DNA of 41,900 nt from Rubripirellula sp. Lineage in GTDB: Bacteria > Planctomycetota > Planctomycetia > Pirellulales > Pirellulaceae. Positions 25,492-34,572 of this stretch are shown one piece after another. Each line of letters begins with the position of its first letter. Position 1 is the first letter of the stretch. The notes under the pieces are model-generated. The model made no database searches. It worked only from the letters and a program-made list of their open reading frames with translations, and was not told where the DNA came from. The position numbers and the translations under genes were made by a program. The stretch spans positions 1-41,900 of the forward strand of contig JAAXJB010000033.1 of assembly GCA_012270065.1 (NCBI GenBank), read 5' to 3'.

Positions 25492-26973
25492 ATGACTGCA
25501 ATGACAATCAAGCTAACACGTCTGGCTGCACTTCTGACCCTGGCCGTACTGTTGCACAACACAGTGCTGTTTTCTGGAACACTGGAAGCTGAAACAGCTG
25601 CTTCACCGCCCAACATCCTGTTCATTGCGGTCGATGACCTGAATGACTGGGTCGGTGCATTGGGTGGTCATCCTCAGGCACTCACCCCAAACATGGACAA
25701 GCTGGCGGAAAGAGGCCTGTTGTTCACCAACGCTCACTGCACAGCCCCCGGCTGCAATGCGTCTCGCACAAGTCTCTTGATGGGACTTCGTCCATCGACC
25801 ACGGGAATTTATCAGAACGCGCATGATTGGCGCAAGACTTCGCTGGTTGATACCGCCGTGCACTTGCCACAACATTTCAGGAACAGCGGTTACAAGACCC
25901 TTGGAACAGGCAAACTTTTTCATGCCCACACGTTTTTTGACCCAAAATATCTTTCGGGGTTCAGCGACCCGAAAGCATGGGACGACTATTACCCCTCACT
26001 GACCCAACAGATGCCTGCCGAGCGTGTTCCCGCCAAATGGCCCGTCAACAGCAGCAAGAAGTTCTACGGGGGCCACTTCGACTGGTCACCGCTTTCCATT
26101 GACAATACAGAGATGGCAGACGCCAAAGTGGTCCACTGGGCTAAAAAGCAACTTGCCACGGAACACGAGAAACCGCTTTTTCTGTCGGTGGGCATCTACC
26201 GTCCCCATGTTCCGTGGTACGCGCCCCAGAAATACTTTGACCGGTTTCCCCTCGATTCCATTCAGCTTCCCAAGCATCTCGATCAGGATGTGGCCGATGT
26301 TCCCGAAGCAGCCCGAGAATTGACAAAGAGCCAATGGCACGAATGGATTGTTGCCAACAAACAATGGAAAAAGGCTGTCCAAGGCTACCTTGCTTCACTG
26401 TCCTTTGCGGACGACATGATCGGAGAACTTCTCGCCGCGTTGGACGATGGGCCGCTGGCGGACAACACCATCGTCATACTCTGGGGAGACCACGGCTACC
26501 ACCTTGGAGAGAAAAAGCACTGGGAAAAGTTTGCGTTGTGGGAAAACACAACACACGTGCCACTGATCGTTTACTCGCCTCAGCACACAAAACCCAACAC
26601 GAAATGTGAGAACCCCGTGAGCCTGCTGGATCTGTTTCCCACGCTGGTTGAACTTTGCGGACTGAAAAGCCCACCGCAAAAACTCGAGGGACAGAGCTTC
26701 GTCGACCTGCTCCTCGATCCAGACGCGACCACCGAACGGATGGCCATCACGACGCAAGGCAAAGACAATCACTCGGTACGTTCCAGGCAACATCGCTACA
26801 TCCGGTACGCCGATGGCAGCGAAGAATTATATGACCACGGGAGCGACCCCCATGAATGGACCAATCTGGCGTCAGACGATCGCTATGCGGCCACCAAAAA
26901 ACACCTGGCGGGATTCCTGCCCAAGATCAACGCTGAACCGCTTCTGCCGCCAAAAAAGTCCGACACCAACTGA
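25492..26973 (+). CDS. Secreted sulfatase, iduronate-2-sulfatase-like
   Basis: The 493-residue protein starts MTAMTIKLTRLAALLTLAVL (the ATG at 25501 is an alternative) and has a Sec signal. NILFIAVDDLNDWVGALGGH supplies the metal-binding D48/D49; the formylglycine signature is CNASR at 88-92, with Ala in place of the usual Pro, as found in the iduronate-2-sulfatase group. WGDHGYHLGEKKHWEKFALW and ENTTHVPLIVYSP also fit that group. It removes sulfate from a sulfated sugar or glycan outside the cytoplasm. The frame opens back to 25369, but that stretch has no signal peptide. It heads a plus-strand run with the PSD1, DUF1501 and creatininase genes, 237 bp before the PSD1 gene. Confidence 0.93.
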   Translation: MTAMTIKLTRLAALLTLAVLLHNTVLFSGTLEAETAASPPNILFIAVDDLNDWVGALGGHPQALTPNMDKLAERGLLFTNAHCTAPGCNASRTSLLMGLRPSTTGIYQNAHDWRKTSLVDTAVHLPQHFRNSGYKTLGTGKLFHAHTFFDPKYLSGFSDPKAWDDYYPSLTQQMPAERVPAKWPVNSSKKFYGGHFDWSPLSIDNTEMADAKVVHWAKKQLATEHEKPLFLSVGIYRPHVPWYAPQKYFDRFPLDSIQLPKHLDQDVADVPEAARELTKSQWHEWIVANKQWKKAVQGYLASLSFADDMIGELLAALDDGPLADNTIVILWGDHGYHLGEKKHWEKFALWENTTHVPLIVYSPQHTKPNTKCENPVSLLDLFPTLVELCGLKSPPQKLEGQSFVDLLLDPDATTERMAITTQGKDNHSVRSRQHRYIRYADGSEELYDHGSDPHEWTNLASDDRYAATKKHLAGFLPKINAEPLLPPKKSDTN

Positions 26974-27210
26974 ATCGTTCGCAACAGAATCAAAAATATT
27001 CGGCCATATCGCGCGCCGCGATTTTCTTGTCCACGTTGCTTACGCAATTGTCGCGGCGTCCTGTGGATTCGTGCCTTGCAAGTCAATGTCCGACACAGCC
27101 TGCTGCATGAGTGGAAATGGGCAACACCCCTTTGACGCGAAATCCGTCTGGCCAGATCAGGTAAACTAAACACTCCTTTCCTCCAATGCTCGAATCCTGC
27201 CGTGGTTTGC

Positions 27211-30200
27211 ATGAAACGCACCCTGTCTGTTCTAACACTTCTCACTTCCAGCCTGGCAACATCATTTGCCGCTGAAAAAGTCCAGTTCAATCGGGACATC
27301 CGTCCGATTCTCTCGGAGAAATGCTGGTTTTGTCACGGACCTGATGCCGAGCACCGGGAGGCAGACTTGCGGCTGGACATGGAATCAGCCGCGAAGGAGC
27401 ATGGTGTTTTCTCTGCACCTGCCGAGGACAGCCCCTTTCATCAGAGAATCACCTCAAGTGATCCAGAAATCCTGATGCCACCACCTGAGTCAGGGAAGTC
27501 ACTCACTGCGGATGAAATTCGACTACTACAAATCTGGCAACAACAGGGAGCGCAATATGAGGGCCACTGGGCATTCGCGCCTCCCAGATCGGCTGTTCCT
27601 GCAGAGGACCCGACTGACAAATGGTCGAGAAACACCATTGACCGATTTATCTTGCGTCGCCTCCGCAAAGAGAATCTCGTTCCCGCCGATGAAGCAGACA
27701 GACACACGCTGCTGCGGCGACTTTATCTGGACCTGATTGGCTTGCCGCCCAACAACGCCGACATCTCTGACTTCGTCAATGACACGTCCAGCAATGCGTA
27801 CGAAAAGGCAGTCGACAGGTTGCTGAAATCCGAGCATTTTGGCGAACACATGGCACGCTTCTGGCTGGATGCCGCCCGATACGCTGATACCAACGGCTAT
27901 CAATATGATCTGGAACGGGAGCAATGGGTTTGGCGTGACTGGGTCATTCATGCCCTCAACACAAACATGCCGTTTGACCAATTCACGATCGAGCAACTCG
28001 CAGGCGATTTGCTCCCCAATGCAACCGACCAGCAAAAACTCGCAACCGGATTCCATCGCAATCATCCGATTACCATTGAAGGCGGTGTGATCGATGAAGA
28101 GTACCGGACGGAGTATGTCGTTGACCGTGTCTCGACCACCGCAACGGTCTGGATGGGTTTGACGATGGCTTGCAGTCGCTGCCACGACCACAAGTATGAC
28201 CCGATTTCACAAAAAGATTTCTACCGTTTCTTCGCCTTCTTCAACAATGTATCTGAACGGGGCTTGAACGGGTTCAATCCCAAAGCGAAAGTTGCCTCGC
28301 CGTTCATGGCGAGGCAACTGCAGGAAGCAACGCTCGCCATCAATGCTGCAGAGGATGAACTCAGGCAGGCAGCAAAACGTGAGGGGCTGACCATGCAACA
28401 ACTGCAGCAGGCACCTCCCGTCCAGAACCGATGGTCAGTTGTTGTCCCTGACGAAATGAAATCCAGCGGCAACGCTGTCTTCAACATCAAGGAAGACAAA
28501 AGTGTTCTTCTCTCTGGTCCCAATATCGCGAGGGACACTTATGAACTTGTCATCCGGAGTGATGAAGAGGCAATCAGTGCGTTGAGAGTTGAGGCCCTGC
28601 GTGATCCATCCACGGTCAATGGTGGCGCGGGCAGAGGAAGCAATGGCAATTTTGTTCTCAGTGAAATTGAAATCGAGGTGGCATCAAAATCCAATCCCAC
28701 CGAGTTCAGCAAAATCAGGATTGCCAGCGCTGAGGCAGATTACTCTCAGGCGAATTTCTCCATCGACCTTGCCATTGACGGCAAGGCAGACAACACCGGG
28801 TGGGCTGTTGATGGGAATTCAAAGATCGAAGACAGGGTTGCAGTCTTTTCTTTTGAGGAGCCAGTGGGCTTCCCCGGAGGCACAATCCTTCGCGTGCGAT
28901 TGAAGCATGAGTACGGTTTATCTCACCAGATTGCCCGATTTCGCACGGCCCTGCACCAGTCAAAATCACCTCCGACACCGATTGCCTTGGCAAAGATCAT
29001 CGAAAAATCACAGGCTCAACGCAGTGAGACAGAGCGTCGCCAATTGCGTGACTGGTGGCTTTTGAACCAGGGATCAAAACCACTGCGTGAAGCGTTGGCC
29101 ACGCTTCAACAAGCTGAAAAACAGCGGTCCCAATTGAACTCGGGATACCCCGCGACAATGATCATGAGCGAATTGCCAACCCCTCGAAAAACCCATGTGC
29201 TGATCAGGGGCGAGTATGACAAACCGGGAGAACAGGTTCATTCGGCCACTCCGCAAACACTTCCACCGATGCCAGACGACTTTCCTCGCAACCGGCTGGG
29301 GCTCGCAAAATGGCTGGTCATGCCTGATCATCCGCTGACGGCCCGTGTTGCTGTGAACCGTTTCTGGCAGCAACTATTCGGAACGGGAATCGTAAAGACG
29401 GCGGCTGACTTTGGTTCTCAGGGAGACTGGCCCAGCCATCCCGAACTACTCGACTGGCTGGCAGTGGATTTATTCGAGTCATGTTGGTATAAGAAATGTC
29501 TGTTGTAAAAAATCGTCATTTCCTCAACCTACCGGCAATCTGGCAGGGGATCCGCGCACAAGTCTGACATTGATCCGGAAAACCGATTGTTATCCCGTGG
29601 TCCACGTCTGCGTCTGGATGCAGAAGTCATACGCGACAGCGCCTTGTCTGCCAGCGGTCTACTTTCCACGCGAATCGGTGGACCGAGTGTTTTCCCCTAT
29701 CACCCACAGGGCTTGTGGCAGGAAATCAATAACCGGCCGGGATACTCGAGAACATACAAACAGGACAGTGGCGAAAAGCTGTATCGGCGAAGCATGTATA
29801 CCTTCTGGAAACGGACGGTGCCCCCGCCATCGATGGCCGCATTTGATGCGCCCGAACGTGAATACTGTCAGATCAGTCGCTCACGAACCAACACACCGCT
29901 TCAAGCATTCGTCCTCCTGCACGACCCACAGTTTGTCGAGGCCGCACGTCATCTGGCCAGTCGCATGCTGGAATCCGCTGACGATGACCGGCAGAGACTT
30001 CACGATGGTTTTCAACGCTGCCATACCCGTCCACCCACCATGCAGGAAACTCGTGTTCTGCTCAGCGAGTTGACTGCCCGCAGAAAACAATACACATCGG
30101 ATCCTGAATCAGCGAGACAACTTCTTGCCGTCGGTGAGTCTGCGGTCGACAGCACGATACCTGACCATGAGCTTGCAGCATGGACCTCAGTTGCACGCGT

Positions 30201-30237
30201 GATGATGAATCTGAGTGAGTTCGTGACCAAACCTTGA
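27211..30237 (+). pseudogene. PSD1 planctomycete cytochrome c / DUF1549 / DUF1553 protein, interrupted by one in-frame TAA
   Basis: One continuous frame of 1008 codons encodes a full PSD1 protein except for a TAA at 29506-29508 (codon 766). N-terminal half: signal MKRTLSVLTLLTSSLATSFA, haem motif CWFCH (C38, C41, H42), DUF1549 (NTIDRFILRRLRKENLVP and CSRCHDHKYDP), a beta-sandwich-like middle, then DUF1553 (NRLGLAKWLVMPDHPLTARV). After the TAA the same frame resumes at once with KIVISSTYRQSGRG and DPENRLLSRGPRLRLDAEVI and ends correctly at MNLSEFVTKP. The residues just before the stop (FESCWYKKCLL) deviate from the usual FESGWDxKxLL, so the site may be decaying. Restarting at a TTG (29587) would give only a C-terminal fragment. 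Members usually pair with a DUF1501 gene, as here. Nonsense mutation, base error or real pseudogene cannot be told apart. Confidence 0.85.
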
Positions 30238-30345
30238 CCGCGGTTCAAGCACTGTGTTTGCCTCATCGCGTCAAAGAACAAGCACTGCTATTTCATAAGC
30301 CAACACCTTGATACACCAGCACCTTTTCTTTTTACAGATCACACC

Positions 30346-31842
30346 ATGAACCCGCTTCTGCAATCCAAACAGATGCTCGAATCCCATTTGATGACCAACA
30401 GGCGGCATTTTTTTGCACGCGGGGGCATCGGCGCGGCCGCTCTGGCATCCCTGCTGCATCCGCGCGGCGCGTCTGCTGAATCGTCTCTGGCAACCAACAA
30501 CGGGCCTGGTTACGGCCCCGGCAACCCCGGGCCAACCCATTTTCCCGCCAAAGCAAAACGGGTGATCTACCTGTGCCAATCGGGTGCCCCCTCGCAGATC
30601 GACACATTCGACTACAAGCCCTCTCTGGAAAAGCTGAATGGCCAAAACCTGCCTGATTCCGTCAGGAACGGACAACGCCTTACCGGAATGACGTCACGCC
30701 AGTCTTCCTTTCCGGTCGCCAAGTCATTCATGCCTTTTCGTCAACACGGCAAGTCGGGTCAGTGGATCAGTGATCTCCTTCCATGGCATGGGAAAATCGC
30801 AGACGACATCTGCATCATACGCTCCATGTACACCGAAGCGATCAATCATGATCCGGCGATCACTTTCTTTCAGACGGGGCATCAACAACCGGGTCGCCCG
30901 AGCCTCGGCGCTTGGCTCAGCTACGGCCTGGGCAGTGAAAGCGATGACCTGCCATCGTTCGTTGTGATGCTCGACAAAAACACTGATCCGCAAGCTCAAC
31001 CTCTGTATGCACGTCTTTGGGGAAGCGCGCTGCTGCCATCCAACCATCAAGGTGTCAAATTGCGTTCCTCAGGAGACCCTGTTCTGTACCTGAATGATCC
31101 GACCGGGGCTGACCAGAATGACCGCCGGCGGTTCCTTGATTCCATCGCCGCGATGAATCAACTGCGCCGCGAATCGGTAGGCGATCCCGAAATCGACACT
31201 CGCATTGCCGCTTATGAAATGGCATATCGGATGCAGACTTCCGTGCCGGAACTGACAAACATCAAGGACGAAAGCAAGGAAACACTCGAACTGTACGGAC
31301 CTGATGCCACCATCCCCGGCACGCATGCGGCCAACTGCCTGTTGGCTCGCAGGCTGGCGGAACGGGGCGTGCGTTTCATCCAGATCTACCATCGAGGATG
31401 GGATCATCACGGTGGTCTACCCGGACGCCATCCCAAGCTTGCCAAGGAGGTCGATCAGGGATCCGCTGCCCTGGTCATGGACCTGAAACGACGTGGCATG
31501 CTGAAAGACACTCTGGTGATTTGGGGAGGTGAATTCGGACGAACGGTTTACCGTCAAGGTGGAAACGAAAAGAGTTATGGTCGGGATCACCACCCACGCT
31601 GCTTTTCCATTTGGATGGCGGGAGGTGGTGTACGCGGGGGCACCAGCTACGGCGAAACCGACGAATGGGGATACAACATCGTCGACCGTGATCGCTATGG
31701 AGTCCATGTCCATGACCTCAACGCGACCATCCTGCACTTGATGGGGCTCGATCACGAAAAGCTTACCTACCGTTATCAGGGCCTCGATTACCGGCTGACA
31801 GGGGTGGAGAGCCATCAACCGGTTCGAGACATTCTGCTGTAA
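30346..31842 (+). CDS. DUF1501 family protein (Tat-exported)
   Basis: The 498-residue protein starts MNPLLQSKQMLESHLMTNRR and continues HFFARGGIGAAALASLL, a twin-arginine signal preceded by the short MNPLL-type leader usual in this family, which favours the ATG at 30346 over the one at 30391. Family hallmarks are KAKRVIYLCQSGAPSQIDTF, DDICIIRSMYTEAINHDPA, the GRPSLGAWLSYGLGSE segment, WGGEFGRTVYRQGG and GRDHHPRCFSIWMAGGGV. DUF1501 proteins have an alkaline-phosphatase/sulfatase-like fold and are almost always encoded next to PSD1 cytochrome genes; the joint substrate is unknown. Here the partner upstream is interrupted, which raises the question whether this gene still works with it. Confidence 0.95.
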   Translation: MNPLLQSKQMLESHLMTNRRHFFARGGIGAAALASLLHPRGASAESSLATNNGPGYGPGNPGPTHFPAKAKRVIYLCQSGAPSQIDTFDYKPSLEKLNGQNLPDSVRNGQRLTGMTSRQSSFPVAKSFMPFRQHGKSGQWISDLLPWHGKIADDICIIRSMYTEAINHDPAITFFQTGHQQPGRPSLGAWLSYGLGSESDDLPSFVVMLDKNTDPQAQPLYARLWGSALLPSNHQGVKLRSSGDPVLYLNDPTGADQNDRRRFLDSIAAMNQLRRESVGDPEIDTRIAAYEMAYRMQTSVPELTNIKDESKETLELYGPDATIPGTHAANCLLARRLAERGVRFIQIYHRGWDHHGGLPGRHPKLAKEVDQGSAALVMDLKRRGMLKDTLVIWGGEFGRTVYRQGGNEKSYGRDHHPRCFSIWMAGGGVRGGTSYGETDEWGYNIVDRDRYGVHVHDLNATILHLMGLDHEKLTYRYQGLDYRLTGVESHQPVRDILL

Positions 31843-31962
31843 GCAAACTTTCTGGAACATGCATTCCGGAAGGTTCAAACGGCAAAACTCTGGCAACAGA
31901 ATCAACAGCGTTTGACCGCTGAGAGAATCAAACTCGCGTACTTACTTTGTTCTGGAAAACCG

Positions 31963-32721
31963 ATGCTACTCTCTGAACTCACCTGGCAAGCCGTCGACCA
32001 ACTGGATCGCGACACCCCCGTGATCATCCCTGTGGCAGCACTGGAACAGCATGGGCTTCACATGCCTGTCTTCACGGACAGCATGCTTCTGGAGGCAATC
32101 GTCAATCGGGCACATCCTTCTTTTCAGGATCACGCTCTGGTTCTTCCTCTGACGTGGCTTGGCAATTCACATCATCATCTGGATTTTCCTGGTACCGTTT
32201 CCGCCGAACCGAGACTCTGGATCGACATGCTGTCAGGACTTGTTGATAACTTCATCACGCATGGTTTCAAACGCATCGTCGTAGTCAATGGTCACGGCGG
32301 CAACGATGTCCCGGGAAGGCAGGCACTGTTTGAGATCAGGCAAAGGTACCGTGAACGCAAAGATCTGCTACTGGTGTTCGCTACCTACTGGAATCTGGCC
32401 CCCTCCGCCCAGGAGCAGATTACCGATTTGCAACAGTCCGACATGGGACACGCCTGTGAATGGGAGACGTCCATGATTCTGCACTTGCGGCCTGACCTGG
32501 TGAAACAACATCAAGAGGCCAAACCGGTCTTGCCGGGCAATGCATTTAAACCCGCCCATCGGGCCTGGACAATGCCGGACCGATCACAAGCAGGACACAT
32601 TGGCCTGCCTGCGGAAGCAAATGCCCGTAAAGGTGAGCAATTGCTCAATCTTTTTGCAGCGGGTGTCAGCGATCTGGTCGACCGTGTCGTCCGGTGGAAT
32701 GGCCAGACCTGGGAAGGATGA
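31963..32721 (+). CDS. Creatininase-family amidohydrolase
   Basis: The 252-residue protein has the creatininase metal site: EQHGLHMPVFTDS (E28, H30, D39), VVNGHGGNDVPG and GHACEWETSMIL, which together hold two divalent metals. The family opens cyclic or linear amides (creatinine, formamides, mycofactocin precursor); the substrate here is unknown. There is no signal peptide, so it is cytoplasmic, unlike its neighbours. The ATG at 31963 begins directly with the conserved MLLSELTWQAV; an alternative TTG at 31912 adds 17 poorly fitting residues. It sits 120 bp after the DUF1501 gene on the same strand. Confidence 0.9.
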   Translation: MLLSELTWQAVDQLDRDTPVIIPVAALEQHGLHMPVFTDSMLLEAIVNRAHPSFQDHALVLPLTWLGNSHHHLDFPGTVSAEPRLWIDMLSGLVDNFITHGFKRIVVVNGHGGNDVPGRQALFEIRQRYRERKDLLLVFATYWNLAPSAQEQITDLQQSDMGHACEWETSMILHLRPDLVKQHQEAKPVLPGNAFKPAHRAWTMPDRSQAGHIGLPAEANARKGEQLLNLFAAGVSDLVDRVVRWNGQTWEG

Positions 32722-32915
32722 GCCACCGGAGAATCGGAGAACCGGACCAGACAATCAGCAGTTGCCGCTTTGCACGCCCCCGTTTCGCCAAACCACTCTC
32801 CAAAAACCCTAGACTATGGCCAGACCTGCTGCAGTCCGCCAGCAGCGTGCTGCACGTTTTCCCATCCACACGAATTTCCTACCTCACGAATCCAGACACG
32901 CCCGAGGGACAAACC

Positions 32916-34208
32916 ATGGAACGTCGACACTTTCTGAAGTCCACTGGCATGGGCAGCCTCTTTCTGGCTGCGCCGATGTCGGTTCCTCTTGCCCCCAAAA
33001 ACTTGAATGCGGCCCCCATGCGATCCGGGCGGCGTCCAAAAATTGCATTTTTGGGAACCGTGGTTCGCCGTCATTCCCACGCACAACATTTCCTGGATCG
33101 TCACACTCTGGGTTACACGTGGAATGGCAGGTGGCAAAAGCCGCGAATTGAGGTGGGATCGGTTTTCATCGACCAATTCCCCGAGGGCGATCTGGCTCGT
33201 GGCAAAGTCAAACGCCACGGCCTGAAACTCTATCCCACCATCGAAGAAGCTCTGACATTGGGTGGTAGCAAACTTGCCGTCGATGGGGTTGTGCTCATCG
33301 GTGAACACGGAGATTACCCCGTCAACGAAAAGGGGCAGCATCTGTACCCACGCTACAAGTGGTTCAAGCAGGTCGTCAAGGTTTTCGAAGACAGCGGACG
33401 CAGTGTCCCTGTTTTCAACGACAAGCACCTCTCAACCGACTGGGACCAGTGTGTTGAAATGGTGGAAGATTCGCGACGGCTCGAGTTCGCCTTCCTGGCT
33501 GGCTCATCACTTCCGGTCACCCGCCGAATGCCCGCGATCGACCTGCCTCTGGGAACGCGTCTGCGTGAAAGCGTATGCGTCGCGTATGGCGGCGTGGACA
33601 GTTACGACATTCATGCCCTGGAAACGGCGCAATGCATGTCTGAACGAAGACGGGGTGGTGAAACTGGCGTCAAGCAAATCCATGCGTTGCGAGGAGAGAA
33701 TCTCTGGAAACGCCTTGCGGAAGACGATTGCCAAACAACGCGACAACTGATTGTGGCAGCACTCACACGCAGCCACACGCTGCCTGTAAAAGATGGTTTT
33801 CCGACAGCCCCTGTTTCCATGCAGTGGTTGCAGAAAAACCTGCCCGATTCAACGGGATACCTTGTGGAGCACAATGATGGATTGCGAACCACCATGCTCC
33901 TGACAGGCATCAGAGACTTCAACTACGCAGGCATGTCAGAAGATGGCAAAGTCATTTCCTGTCAAATGTATCTGCCAATGCCCAACCATGGCGCAACAAC
34001 AGCAGACTTCTTCAATCCACTTTCCAGACACGTAGAGTCAACGATCCTGAAAGGAAAAACCCCTTACCCGGTGGAACGGACGCTCCTGACGTCGGGAATG
34101 GTGATCGGTGGAGTCGACAGTCTTTTCCAATCCCAGAAACCGGTCGCCACTCCGCACCTGAACATTGCCTACTCTCCACCGGAACAATCCACTTTCTGGA
34201 ATGACTGA
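32916..34208 (+). CDS. Tat-exported protein of unnamed family (distant Gfo/Idh/MocA-like look)
   Basis: I cannot name this family. The 430-residue protein starts MERRHFLKSTGMGSLFLAAP, a twin-arginine signal, with a gaggga ribosome site at 32904-32909. The next part, RPKIAFLGTVVRRHSHAQHF, then LKLYPTIEEALTL and VDGVVLIGEHGDYP, has the strand-helix rhythm of a Rossmann oxidoreductase N-domain but lacks a GxGxxG motif. Strong-looking motifs are GEHGDYPVNEKGQHLYPRYK, VPVFNDKHLSTDW, FLAGSSLPVTRRMP, DSYDIHALETAQCMSERRRG, GGETGVKQIHAL and FNYAGM. The His/Asp/Glu-rich motifs could bind metal. An in-frame extension back to 32694 overlaps the creatininase gene and is unlikely. Position behind sulfatase, PSD1, DUF1501 and creatininase genes suggests a part in the same exported degradation pathway. 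Confidence 0.8.
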   Translation: MERRHFLKSTGMGSLFLAAPMSVPLAPKNLNAAPMRSGRRPKIAFLGTVVRRHSHAQHFLDRHTLGYTWNGRWQKPRIEVGSVFIDQFPEGDLARGKVKRHGLKLYPTIEEALTLGGSKLAVDGVVLIGEHGDYPVNEKGQHLYPRYKWFKQVVKVFEDSGRSVPVFNDKHLSTDWDQCVEMVEDSRRLEFAFLAGSSLPVTRRMPAIDLPLGTRLRESVCVAYGGVDSYDIHALETAQCMSERRRGGETGVKQIHALRGENLWKRLAEDDCQTTRQLIVAALTRSHTLPVKDGFPTAPVSMQWLQKNLPDSTGYLVEHNDGLRTTMLLTGIRDFNYAGMSEDGKVISCQMYLPMPNHGATTADFFNPLSRHVESTILKGKTPYPVERTLLTSGMVIGGVDSLFQSQKPVATPHLNIAYSPPEQSTFWND

Positions 34209-34572
34209 AAATTCGTTTTCCCCGGAACGATGGCCGGGCACTCGAACCGGTTTAGCCTCTGCAAGTGATATCACAGCATCGCTAATCCAACACTGGTTGG
34301 CCTTCCCATGTCAAAAAACCGTTTCGGCTTGCAGTGCCCTGAAACGAATTCGCAATGGTGACGTGGGAAGCCACGGGTTACACTGACAGCCCTCGGCGGG
34401 GTGACGACACGCCAGAAGGAGCACATGCCAGAATCATGAATGATGATGGCGGACAGAGGTTTCTTGATCCCTCACCTCGATCCTTCACCAGAATCCTTCA
34501 CCACGACACTCAGCAGATTGAAATCCAACACGCTGACATCCAGGACAGAGACATTCAGGACGCGGATACTTC
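34209..34572. other. Intergenic region with short tandem duplications and a small inverted repeat
   Basis: About 364 bp before the carbamoyltransferase gene. It holds a 5-bp stem (cgtgg 34362-34366, ccacg 34371-34375), a 12-13 base near-duplicate (gatccttcacca 34479-34490, gaatccttcacca 34491-34503) and a 15-base duplicate (gacatccaggacaga 34535-34549, gacattcaggacgcg 34550-34564) ending 8 bp before the ATG. A 73-codon frame at 34355-34576 translates these repeats and overlaps the next start; I do not support it as a gene. Confidence 0.55.

Noticed and set aside
29506..29508. Recoding of the PSD1 stop or a frameshift
   Set aside because: The codon is TAA, not TGA or TAG, and both halves are in the same frame, so neither selenocysteine, pyrrolysine nor a frameshift explains it.
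31912..31962. TTG start for the creatininase gene
   Set aside because: The 17 added residues have no family likeness and there is no ribosome site; the ATG at 31963 starts with the conserved sequence.
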